Shown here: positions 1 to 7,620 of the stretch, piece by piece | How positions within the stretch are numbered: the stretch's first letter is position 1 | Layout: every line of letters starts with the position of its first letter | Source of the DNA: DAOQAU01 sp035354275 | GTDB taxonomy: Bacteria > Cyanobacteriota > Vampirovibrionia > Gastranaerophilales > Gastranaerophilaceae | DNA length: 12,854 nt | Assembly: GCA_035354275.1 (NCBI GenBank) | Contig: DAOQAU010000048.1 | Span: 1-12,854 of the forward strand | Reading direction: 5' to 3' | Notes under the pieces: generated by a model | What the model was told of the DNA's origin: nothing | Databases searched by the model: none | What the model saw: the letters and a program-made list of their open reading frames with translations, nothing else | Program-made: the position numbers and the translations under genes

Positions 1-83
1 CGGCAAGGCAATATCTATATATTTTAATTTTTTAATTTTTTCCAAGAACAATTTTTAATTCCTTCGATTTTAAGTATTTAAAA

Positions 84-479
84 TTAATCGATAAGTTTAA
101 AATCTTTTAAAATACTTATAAGTTTTGATTTGCTGATAGGCTTAATCAAATAAGATTCACACTGCTCCCTGAAAGCCTTTTTTATATTTTCACTATCGTC
201 AAGAGCTGTGGTCATAATTATCTTTACACTATCACTTCCGAATATTCCTTTTCTTTCTTCAAATTCGCGAATTTTTTTCAAAACTTCCTGACCGTCCATC
301 TCAGGCATCATTATATCAAGACAAATTACATCATAAGGTGACTCTTCTGCCGTTGCCTGCTCAAAAGCAAAAAGAGCTTCTTTTCCGTCCACGGCAACAT
401 GACATTCACCGTAGCCTGAAAAAATTGTTTGAAGTATCCGCCTGCTAAAAAAATCATCATCAACTACTAAGCTTTTCAT
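84..479 (-). CDS. Single-domain response regulator (CheY-like receiver)
   Basis: A 131-residue protein that is a receiver domain with no output domain. The family accepts a phosphoryl group from a histidine kinase and then acts by protein-protein contact in the cytoplasm. Visible family residues are the acidic pocket D7-D9, phospho-acceptor D55 in 'CLDIMMPEMDG', the T90/T91 switch threonine region ('IIMTTA') and K113-P114 in 'YLIKP'. The length is normal for the CheY/Spo0F type, so it looks complete and active. The ATG start is supported by an AGGAG (plus-strand CTCCT, 486-490) 6 bases upstream. It is divergent from the thioredoxin gene, with 189 bases between them. The partner kinase is not in the window; the GAF sensor and Fe-S/methyl-accepting sensor further right are signalling proteins, but no link is shown by sequence. 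Confidence 0.93.
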   Translation of the reverse strand: MKSLVVDDDFFSRRILQTIFSGYGECHVAVDGKEALFAFEQATAEESPYDVICLDIMMPEMDGQEVLKKIREFEERKGIFGSDSVKIIMTTALDDSENIKKAFREQCESYLIKPISKSKLISILKDFKLID

Positions 480-521
480 AAATTTCTCCTTATATACAAA
501 ATAATTAATTTTTCAAGACCA

Positions 522-530
522 ATTCTAGCA
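522..530 (-). promoter_or_regulatory. Candidate extended -10 promoter of the receiver gene
   Basis: On the minus strand this reads TGC-TAGAAT: an extended -10 (TGn) followed by a hexamer matching TATAAT at 5 of 6 positions. It would give a leader of roughly 35 bases before the ATG at 479. No convincing -35 lies 16-18 bases upstream, which is common for extended -10 promoters. Pattern match only. Confidence 0.4.
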
Positions 531-548
531 TAATTTTTTTTATAAAAA

Positions 549-569
549 ATCATACGTTCTTAGTATGAT
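549..569. repeat. Dyad in the divergent promoter region
   Basis: Perfect 7-base inverted repeat ATCATAC / GTATGAT around a 7-base centre (GTTCTTA). It lies between the candidate -10 of the leftward receiver gene and the -35 of the rightward thioredoxin gene, where a shared regulator could bind. No known operator consensus was recognised. Confidence 0.35.
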
Positions 570-604
570 AAAAGAATGTTTTAAGCAAATAAAATAATAA
601 AGGG

Positions 605-632
605 TTGACATTTTTTAAATATATGTTAATAT
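605..632 (+). promoter_or_regulatory. Sigma-70-type promoter of the thioredoxin gene
   Basis: A perfect -35 TTGACA (605-610) is followed after 16 bases by TAATAT (627-632; 4 of 6 matches to TATAAT), with a TG at 624-625 forming an extended -10 (TGnTAATAT). The predicted start of transcription falls near 639, about 30 bases before the thioredoxin ATG. It probably drives the thioredoxin and nitroreductase genes together. Confidence 0.6.
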
Positions 633-634
633 GA

Positions 635-654
635 ATATATTAATATTAATATAT
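635..654. repeat. 20-base perfect AT palindrome at the predicted trx transcription start
   Basis: The 20 bases from 635 to 654 equal their own reverse complement (half-site ATATATTAAT). They span the predicted +1 and end directly before the Shine-Dalgarno AAAGGAG (655-661). The location would suit a repressor operator, but the sequence is only A and T, so chance symmetry in low-complexity DNA is possible. Confidence 0.35.
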
Positions 655-668
655 AAAGGAGATTTATT

Positions 669-992
669 ATGACAAATGTGATTGAACTAAACGATGTAAA
701 TTTTGATGCCGAAGTAAAAAGAAGCACTCAACCTGTTTTGGTTGATTTTTATGCTACCTGGTGCGGGCCTTGCAGAATGCAGCTTCCGATTATGGATGAA
801 GTTGCAAAAGATTTTTCGGGAAAAGCACTCATCGGAAAATTAAATGTCGATAACGGAAAAAACAAATCTGCCCAATACGGTATCGCAAGTATTCCTGCAC
901 TTCTTGTTTTTAAAGATGGAGATGTTGTTGAAAAGCTTACCGGTCTGCATTCAAGAAGTCAACTTGCGGAAATTTTGAAAAAACACCTTTAA
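669..992 (+). CDS. trxA: Thioredoxin
   Basis: A 107-residue thioredoxin, a small cytoplasmic dithiol/disulfide reductant normally recycled by thioredoxin reductase. The active site W31-C32-G33-P34-C35 is canonical. The buried acid D26 ('LVDFYATWC') and the cis-proline P76 ('SIPALLVF') are present, and the length and ending match bacterial TrxA. AAAGGAG (655-661) lies 7 bases before the ATG and fixes the start. A strong promoter precedes it. The nitroreductase gene follows after 66 bases with no terminator between them, so the two probably form an operon for redox or detoxification functions. No thioredoxin reductase gene is in the window. The family call is secure; the trxA symbol is by similarity, since genomes often have several thioredoxins. 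Confidence 0.95.
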   Translation: MTNVIELNDVNFDAEVKRSTQPVLVDFYATWCGPCRMQLPIMDEVAKDFSGKALIGKLNVDNGKNKSAQYGIASIPALLVFKDGDVVEKLTGLHSRSQLAEILKKHL

Positions 993-1058
993 ATCTGATT
1001 CAAAATTAATTGTTTTCATGATTAAATAAATCGTGTCTGAAAAACTTGGAGGCGATTT

Positions 1059-1616
1059 ATGAACAGTGTTATACAAAACATTTTAAACAGAAGAAGTGTC
1101 AGGGTATATTCCGATGAACCTGTCAAAAAAAGTGATTTAGACCTGATTCTCAAGGCAGGTATGTATGCGCCAAGCGGCTGCAACATGCAGCCATGGCATT
1201 TTACCGTTATTCAGGATAAAGAGTTGATTAAAACCCTCAGTAACGAATCCAAAAAAGAATTTATAAACCACGAAAACGAAATGTTTCGCAAAATGGCTGC
1301 AAACAAAGATTACAATATTTTTTACAATGCCCCTATGATAATTGTAATATCAGGTGAAAAAAGTTCACCTACAAGTATAATAGACTGCTCTGCGGCAACG
1401 CAAAACATGATTTTAGCTTCAGAATCAATGAGTATGGGCACCTGCTGGATTGGCTTGATTACTTTTCTTTTCAAGGGAAAAAACGGGAAAAAATGGGCTG
1501 AAAAAATTAATATACCGGAAAATTACGAGCCTTATTACGCAATCACTTTAGGCTATAAAAAATACCCCGACCCTAAAGCCCCCGACAGAAGAAAAAACGT
1601 TATAAATTACATTTAA
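1059..1616 (+). CDS. Nitroreductase-family FMN oxidoreductase
   Basis: A 185-residue flavoprotein of the nitroreductase superfamily, whose members bind FMN as dimers and use NAD(P)H or other donors to reduce nitro compounds, quinones or flavins. The N-terminal 'NRRSVRVYSDEPV' (about residues 10-22) is the usual phosphate-binding Arg-Arg-Ser-x-Arg stretch. 'YAPSGCNMQPWHF' (36-48) is the conserved flavin/substrate loop. 'MSMGTCWIG' and the terminal 'ITLGYKKYP...' also fit the family. The length is normal for the short (about 170-190 residue) subfamily. GGAGG at 1048-1052 supports the ATG. The physiological substrate cannot be read from the sequence; coupling to the upstream thioredoxin suggests redox homeostasis, which is inference. 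Confidence 0.92.
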   Translation: MNSVIQNILNRRSVRVYSDEPVKKSDLDLILKAGMYAPSGCNMQPWHFTVIQDKELIKTLSNESKKEFINHENEMFRKMAANKDYNIFYNAPMIIVISGEKSSPTSIIDCSAATQNMILASESMSMGTCWIGLITFLFKGKNGKKWAEKINIPENYEPYYAITLGYKKYPDPKAPDRRKNVINYI

Positions 1617-1627
1617 TATTGATTGCC

Positions 1628-1662
1628 TTCAGGGCGGGAAAATTTATTTTTCCCGCCCTGAA
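1628..1662 (+). terminator. Strong hairpin after the nitroreductase gene (probable terminator)
   Basis: A perfect 15-bp stem (left arm 1628-1642, right arm 1648-1662, core AGGGCGGGAAAA) with a 5-base TTTAT loop starts 11 bases after the stop codon. It is by far the most GC-rich and stable hairpin in the intergenic DNA here. It lacks a clear U-tract, so it may act with the next hairpin or stabilise the 3' end rather than terminate alone. Confidence 0.55.
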
Positions 1663-1681
1663 AGTGTTTACAAAATGTTAC

Positions 1682-1701
1682 AAGGCTAAAAGCCTTATTT
1701 T
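1682..1701 (+). terminator. Second small hairpin with short T-run
   Basis: AAGGCT (1682-1687) and AGCCTT (1691-1696) form a 6-bp stem with an AAA loop, followed by ATTTT. This looks like a compact intrinsic terminator backing up the preceding hairpin and isolating the thioredoxin/nitroreductase unit from the giant gene downstream. Confidence 0.45.
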
Positions 1702-1831
1702 AAGCTATAAAATGAATTTATTTCTACTTTTTTTTATTAAACTAGCAAAAAAAATCTTTAGATGTTTTAAAAAATAACATGGCAAAATCGTGTGCTGTAA
1801 AGTAAATACATTTAGAGGATTTTAAAGGGTT

Positions 1832-4800
1832 ATGCTGATAAAAACAGGTGCTGAAAATCAAAAAGTAAACAATATCAAAAATACAAAGTTAAACTTTATT
1901 TCTTTTAGTCAAAGACAAAGAAATGAAAGAAATATCCTTTTAGAGCTTACATCAAATTCCGGCTCTATTTCAGACATTAGAAGCCGACAAATTAAAACAA
2001 TTTTAGAAGATATTGCAAAAAATGGAGATGATGAAGATATTTCTCTTTTACTTTCTGTTACAAAAAATCTGAAATACGGCTATTTTGAGAATTCACCTTT
2101 AGGCAATTTTTTAAACACCAAATCAAATATTGCACAAATGGATCAAAAGCAAAATAATAATTGGGCAAATCTTCTGGAAAACACCCTAAGAACATCTTTA
2201 GAAAAAAGCACTTCACCTAAAAAAGCTGATTTTATAAAACAGTTAAACCAAATATTTTCCAAAACGGAAAATGAAAATTTTTTAATCACAAATAAAGAAA
2301 TTTCTTCCAATCCTGTATTTCAGCAACAGGCACAAGCAATTAAATATAGAAATAAAATATTAAATTCTTACGCCTTTAATACTCCGCCAAAAGGTTTATC
2401 CCCGAAAGAATCAGAGGATTTTGAAATAGACCGCCAAAGAACAAAAAGGAACATTGATTACTTTTTGGCATCTTCAGAATGTACTCTGTCGGAAAAAATT
2501 GAAGTATTAAACAAATTATCAATAATGATGAGCCGAGAATATTCCATAAATAAACAATTAAAAGATAAAAAAGTTAAAGTTTTATCCGAAATACTCAATG
2601 ACATCGTTATAAGAACTCCTGAAAACATAAGACCTAATATTAAAGATGTTGACCAAGTAAGACACGGTATATGTGCCGCAATTTCATATGCCAGAAAGGC
2701 TGTAGCATACGAAGACAAAGTTGCTTATATTAATTCAATATACATGGAACTTGACGACAATCCTCAAATGTATGTTTTTGACATTACAAAATTAGGGAAA
2801 AAAATAAAAATCCCTATTGCAAAAACTTATATAGACTACAACTCTCTTATAAAAAAAGGCTATAGAATTATAGATTCATCTGTTTTTCAATGGATGAATG
2901 TAGCAGGAACAACAGGAAGCGGTTCAAATTCTGTTGAATATTATATAGGCTACGACAGCCAAAATTACGAAATGTTTAACGATTCAAAAATGTATCCGGA
3001 TTTAGAAGGAGAAGATGGAACCATTCAAAATTATTTGCGAACATTGTCCAAAACAAGAAAAGATCTTCAATCTATAACAGAAAGTAAAATACTTGATAAT
3101 ATTGGTGCAAAAGAAGCTTATAAAAATTTTAACAAAAACATTGAAGTAATTTCTTCTATTTATCAAAAAGCCTTTGATATTTTAAAACAAGAATTTCCTT
3201 CAAAATCTTCTGAAGAATTAAGAAAAATTTCTAAAAGTGTTATGAAAATTCAAGAAGCGGAAGATGAAAATTTTAGAATACACCCCAAAGAAGCCGAAGT
3301 ACTAAAAAAACAAAAAATCATCACCCTTGTTAAATCTTTTGTTGGCAACATTGATAAAGAAAAAGGCAACAGATTAGGTGAAGAATTATATCAGCTTTAT
3401 GATTTGTATTCTCAATACAGTGCGCAACTTCCTTCAAGTAAAGGTTTGAATAAAAAAGCAAAAGAGTACAAAAGACTTTTCAAAATAGCCGCAGATATTA
3501 GAATCTGTACTGAAAAAAGTTGTCTTGTAAAAGAAAATAATGACTCTTTCTGTGCAGAATTTAACCTTCCGTCTGATGTTCAACTCATAAGCAAACGACT
3601 GGAAGATTTAATTAAAGATCTCGAAGAAAACAATAATACTGACAAAGTCGCAAAAATACTTGGCAAAGAACCGAACAAAGACTCCCTATTAAAATATCTT
3701 AAAAAAATGCAAAAGGAATTTGAGGTTAATATACCAAATAAAATTGATATGATTTTAAAGGCACTTGGAATAGGCACCAGACAACATTTTTTAAATTCCC
3801 TATTAACTGCAGACTTGGCTAATTTTTTAAATAATCCGACAAATGATTTGATAGATTATTATGCTTCAATTTTAAAAGTAAAACCCGAAAAAGAGATTAT
3901 TGAAAAAACATTAAAACAAGTATCTCAGGAGTTGCAAAATCCTATATCAGAAAAAAGAATAGTTGAAATAGGAAATATTTTTGGCATTGGAAATTATTTA
4001 TCAATAGCAGATGGGCTTATAGACCAATTCATGGCACAGGAACTTTCTGAATCAACAGTTAAGAATTTGTCAATAGCCTTTGATATTGAAAACTCTCAGG
4101 TAGAAGTTTTTGAAAAATTATCAGAAGTAAAAGGCTTAATAGAACAACTTTATTATAGTCAAATAGAAATAAGTCAAAAAATTAAAGCCCCTAATTCTGT
4201 TCAAATGATACTTAAAAAGCTTGAAAAAAGAGGAGATATTTTATCAAGAGAGACTTTAGATAAATTAAAAGCCAAATTTGACAGCATCGAACAGTATGAA
4301 ATAAATGCCGAAAAAGCACTAAAAAGGGGTGAAAATACTCCGCCGGACAAAAACATTTATAAATTCAATCAAGAAGAAGAAGCTATTTTAAAAAGAATTG
4401 AATCAATGCTTCCTTCAATGACAAAAGTTGTTGAAAAAGAATATAAAAAATATAATAAAATCATTTCAAATGATTTAAACACATTATACGATTATATTGG
4501 AAGACAAAAAGGCAGATTTTGGCTTTCAGAAGAAGGGCATTCTGGTCTTTTTTCCGGCGAGCAAGTAAGAATAGCAGAACAAATGACAGATAGACCTTAC
4601 TATATAAATGAAAATTTATTATCTTCGATTAAACAAATTAAAGAAACCGGCAAAAGCGGAGTAATGGGTACAAATGTCGATTATGACACTTTTTCAGGGC
4701 ATGCCCAATACATTGGTGATATAAAAACAATGCTGGTTGCCGATTCTAAAACAGGAGAAATCAGCCAAAAAGAAGTTTTATTCCAAGATAACAGCTGGGG

Positions 4801-7507
4801 TGCAGGAGAAAAAGTAAGATTCCAAAGCAAAAACACTCCCTTCTGGAAAGATTTGGCAGGCTATGAAAGAACTAACTATGCTTCAGCCGACCTTTGCGGG
4901 GGACCTAAAGGATTTATTCTCGACAGTACGACATGGCAAACCGGACTCGAAGTAAATGACTTGTTATCTGATTACGGAATTAACAAACCTTATGTCCCGG
5001 AAAATAAAAAACTGAAAAAATTGATAGATTTCCAAAATGAAACTTTTCCTATTTTTAATGACATAGTACTCGAAGGGGACAGCCCTAAGCTTTATACTGA
5101 ATTTCTTAAACTTATTGACAGCGTTTTTGAGATCGGCACAGATGAAAAAAAGCTCAATGAACTGATAAACATATTACAAAAAAATAAAAATGTTAAAATC
5201 AATACAGATAAACTTGAAAAAATTGAAGACAGTGCCGAACAAATCGAACAAAAATGGTTTTCTTTTATAAAAGGTTCAAACCAACTGCCTCAAGCAGCTT
5301 ATTCTAAAGAAATTATTTCTAAAATGTCCTTGGAAGAAAAAATTAAACTCTTTGGAATTGATTCAAAAGAAACTTTTGATAATTTGCCCCAAAATCATAA
5401 ATTAAAACTTCTTTTAAGAAAAATAGGTTTATACGATTTACTTTTGGGGGAAACCTTTGAAGATAAAATATCAACCGCAAAAACTCACCAGGAACTCGAT
5501 GAGGTGGAAGATAAAATTTTAGAAAATATAAAAAAACTTATAAAAGAAAGTTTAAAAGAAATTAAAACACCAAGGGAAGAAATTAAAAAAATTAAAGATA
5601 TAACAGAAAATTTTGAATATTCTTATGTGCTAATTAATTGGATAGACAAAAAATTTAACCCAAAAACAGACGAAGAACTTATAGATAAATTATTTGAACT
5701 TCAAACCAAGCCAAACCTTATGAAACAAGCTCTTGAAGAATCTACCAGGGTTGAATTGGGAATGAAAATAGCTGATCCTTATGATTTAATAAAGCAAATC
5801 AGGGCAGAAAATTATCGTGCAGAGTCAAAGCTGAACAAGGCAATTTTCTCTGATTTAATTGGTACCCAATACGATCTTTATAACAATACAAAATCCCCCC
5901 AGCAAAAATCAGAACAATTATACAGATCACTTTTTATCGCCATGTCTTATTTAGATAAAAAAACCATCAAAAAATATAAAGAAATGTTTTTTAACAAGTA
6001 TCAAGTCAGACCGGCATTTCCTGAAATACCTGTAATAGATAAAGAAGAAGTTAACAAAGTAAATAAGGAGTGGGAAGATTTCTTTATAGAAACAGTTCAA
6101 ACTATTTCTGATATGAAAAAATTTGCCAAATTAGAGGAATTATATCAACAAGCACAGGCGGGAGCAGATATTATTAGAAATAATTACAATAAAGAATCTG
6201 TAATTGCACTATATCCGATTTTAAATGAAATGAAAAACGTTTTTGCAGATGAAGATGAAGAAATTAAAAATATTTTAGATAATATTATTAAATCTAACCC
6301 AAAAGATTTTATTGCAAATTTTGCCGAATTAAAAAAAACAATGGAAGAAATTCAAAAACAATTACCTCAAAAAGATATGAAAAAATTAATTGGCAATTCA
6401 ATTAAAAACACTAACACCAGCTGCGAAATCATGATAAAAAGTTATATACAGCCCAAACATCAAAGTCAAATGAAGGAAGTCATAAATAACCTTATAAGAT
6501 CTCTTTATAAAAATGAAAATAGAAATGCACCGGAAAATCAACATGCGTTAAATCTTTTTAGGCAAAATCTTGAAAAATGCAGTGTGCTGAATAATCCTAT
6601 TGATATATTGCACAACATTTTAAATATTTTAGAAAATCCTTCACAAAATAAATCCGTAAATTTAAGCGTAATGACAAATCTTAAAAATTATGCCAATAGA
6701 GCCTTTAGAGCAAGTGATTTAACCGAAATAGAATACAAAATAATGAAAAACATACAAAACGGTAATATAACAAGATTTAAAAGACTTATGGGTAGAGATT
6801 ACTTAGTCGGTCAAGATAAAACCAAATTCAAAATGGACTCAAAAGACGGTCTTGGAACTATATTATTAAACCTGTTAGATGAAAAAAATCAAAACAGGAC
6901 TTTAAAACTTTTTGTTGAATCTCTCGGGCTTAATGAAGAAATAGTATCGTTTTTCAATCAAGTTATTAAACCTGAAGAACAGTTAAAAAGTCTTTTAGAT
7001 ACTATTCAAGAAGCAAAAAATGCAATTAACGACAGAAATCTTATCAAAGAGGTTTTAACAAAAGGCTTAAACGCAAAAGACATGTCAAATATCCCCTCAC
7101 AGGTTTTTGAACAAATAAAAGAAAAACTTACTAAAAATAATGTTGGCGAAGAAAAAACTATTTCAAAATTTTTACAAATATACTGCCGGGTTATGGAAGA
7201 AAACTTGGCCGCCAATAAACAGCCTTTCTCAAGAAACGAAGTTATTAATGTTGTTAACAAAGCCCATATAAAGGCCTTCAATAAGGCATACGCAAATTTT
7301 CAGGAAAATTTGGAAGACATAAACACCAATTTTACAGACTTACAAAGCATAGAAGAAATAATTACTACATTAAGCCTGAATGAAGACTCTGAAACTTACA
7401 AACAAGCTCAAAATTATCAACAGGAATTAATTAAAGTTATTCAAAAAATTGCAAAAGAAATTGAAAAACTTAACAGCATGACTCCGGCAGAAGAAGAGGA
7501 AGAATAA
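1832..7507 (+). CDS. Giant helical protein with papain-like (C1-type) cysteine protease residues
   Basis: I do not recognise this 1891-residue protein as a named family. It shows papain-type landmarks: Q275 exactly six residues before C281 (Q-x5-C, as Q19/C25 of papain), C281-A-A-I-S resembling C-W-A-F-S, H957 followed by Ala, and N987 within N-S-W-G (987-990). In papain these are the oxyanion Gln and the Cys/His/Asn triad. The unusual point is about 675 residues between Cys and His, mostly charged helical or coiled-coil sequence (roughly 430-890). The C-terminal 800 residues are also Lys/Glu/Asn-rich helices ending in five Glu. No signal peptide or membrane segment is visible. K19-L-N-F-I-S-F25 near the N-terminus resembles the motif in the next gene. 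An in-frame TAA at 1823-1825 rules out an upstream start. The Shine-Dalgarno is poor: AAAGGG (1824-1829) is too close and AGAGGA (1814-1819) is far. Protease activity is inference; a structural pseudo-enzyme or secreted effector is possible. Confidence 0.7.
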   Translation: MLIKTGAENQKVNNIKNTKLNFISFSQRQRNERNILLELTSNSGSISDIRSRQIKTILEDIAKNGDDEDISLLLSVTKNLKYGYFENSPLGNFLNTKSNIAQMDQKQNNNWANLLENTLRTSLEKSTSPKKADFIKQLNQIFSKTENENFLITNKEISSNPVFQQQAQAIKYRNKILNSYAFNTPPKGLSPKESEDFEIDRQRTKRNIDYFLASSECTLSEKIEVLNKLSIMMSREYSINKQLKDKKVKVLSEILNDIVIRTPENIRPNIKDVDQVRHGICAAISYARKAVAYEDKVAYINSIYMELDDNPQMYVFDITKLGKKIKIPIAKTYIDYNSLIKKGYRIIDSSVFQWMNVAGTTGSGSNSVEYYIGYDSQNYEMFNDSKMYPDLEGEDGTIQNYLRTLSKTRKDLQSITESKILDNIGAKEAYKNFNKNIEVISSIYQKAFDILKQEFPSKSSEELRKISKSVMKIQEAEDENFRIHPKEAEVLKKQKIITLVKSFVGNIDKEKGNRLGEELYQLYDLYSQYSAQLPSSKGLNKKAKEYKRLFKIAADIRICTEKSCLVKENNDSFCAEFNLPSDVQLISKRLEDLIKDLEENNNTDKVAKILGKEPNKDSLLKYLKKMQKEFEVNIPNKIDMILKALGIGTRQHFLNSLLTADLANFLNNPTNDLIDYYASILKVKPEKEIIEKTLKQVSQELQNPISEKRIVEIGNIFGIGNYLSIADGLIDQFMAQELSESTVKNLSIAFDIENSQVEVFEKLSEVKGLIEQLYYSQIEISQKIKAPNSVQMILKKLEKRGDILSRETLDKLKAKFDSIEQYEINAEKALKRGENTPPDKNIYKFNQEEEAILKRIESMLPSMTKVVEKEYKKYNKIISNDLNTLYDYIGRQKGRFWLSEEGHSGLFSGEQVRIAEQMTDRPYYINENLLSSIKQIKETGKSGVMGTNVDYDTFSGHAQYIGDIKTMLVADSKTGEISQKEVLFQDNSWGAGEKVRFQSKNTPFWKDLAGYERTNYASADLCGGPKGFILDSTTWQTGLEVNDLLSDYGINKPYVPENKKLKKLIDFQNETFPIFNDIVLEGDSPKLYTEFLKLIDSVFEIGTDEKKLNELINILQKNKNVKINTDKLEKIEDSAEQIEQKWFSFIKGSNQLPQAAYSKEIISKMSLEEKIKLFGIDSKETFDNLPQNHKLKLLLRKIGLYDLLLGETFEDKISTAKTHQELDEVEDKILENIKKLIKESLKEIKTPREEIKKIKDITENFEYSYVLINWIDKKFNPKTDEELIDKLFELQTKPNLMKQALEESTRVELGMKIADPYDLIKQIRAENYRAESKLNKAIFSDLIGTQYDLYNNTKSPQQKSEQLYRSLFIAMSYLDKKTIKKYKEMFFNKYQVRPAFPEIPVIDKEEVNKVNKEWEDFFIETVQTISDMKKFAKLEELYQQAQAGADIIRNNYNKESVIALYPILNEMKNVFADEDEEIKNILDNIIKSNPKDFIANFAELKKTMEEIQKQLPQKDMKKLIGNSIKNTNTSCEIMIKSYIQPKHQSQMKEVINNLIRSLYKNENRNAPENQHALNLFRQNLEKCSVLNNPIDILHNILNILENPSQNKSVNLSVMTNLKNYANRAFRASDLTEIEYKIMKNIQNGNITRFKRLMGRDYLVGQDKTKFKMDSKDGLGTILLNLLDEKNQNRTLKLFVESLGLNEEIVSFFNQVIKPEEQLKSLLDTIQEAKNAINDRNLIKEVLTKGLNAKDMSNIPSQVFEQIKEKLTKNNVGEEKTISKFLQIYCRVMEENLAANKQPFSRNEVINVVNKAHIKAFNKAYANFQENLEDINTNFTDLQSIEEIITTLSLNEDSETYKQAQNYQQELIKVIQKIAKEIEKLNSMTPAEEEEE

Positions 7508-7587
7508 GAATTGTAAAATATAAAAAATCTTTAAATTTGTAAATTTTTGTATTTTTCCATCCCACCAAAAGCAATTTTTATTTTCAT

Positions 7588-7603
7588 AAGACTTTATAGT
7601 CTT
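7588..7603 (+). repeat. Small hairpin before the kinase-like gene
   Basis: AAGACT and AGTCTT form a 6-bp stem around TTAT, 17 bases before the next ATG and just upstream of the weak Shine-Dalgarno AAAGGG (7608-7613). No T-run follows, so it is not a convincing terminator. It could influence translation of the downstream gene. Confidence 0.25.
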
Positions 7604-7620
7604 GTGTAAAGGGTTTTCTA

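Noticed and set aside
1..83. Possible tail of a plus-strand gene at the left edge
   Set aside because: The open stretches (8 to 18 codons) are too short to recognise. No hairpin terminator is seen either.
2458..2718. Minus-strand open frame inside the giant gene (and similar ones at 3580-3777, 7006-7281, 8721-8951)
   Set aside because: Hydrophobic Phe/Ile/Ser-rich translations are the antisense shadow of AT-rich helical coding DNA, with no ribosome binding site or recognisable domain.
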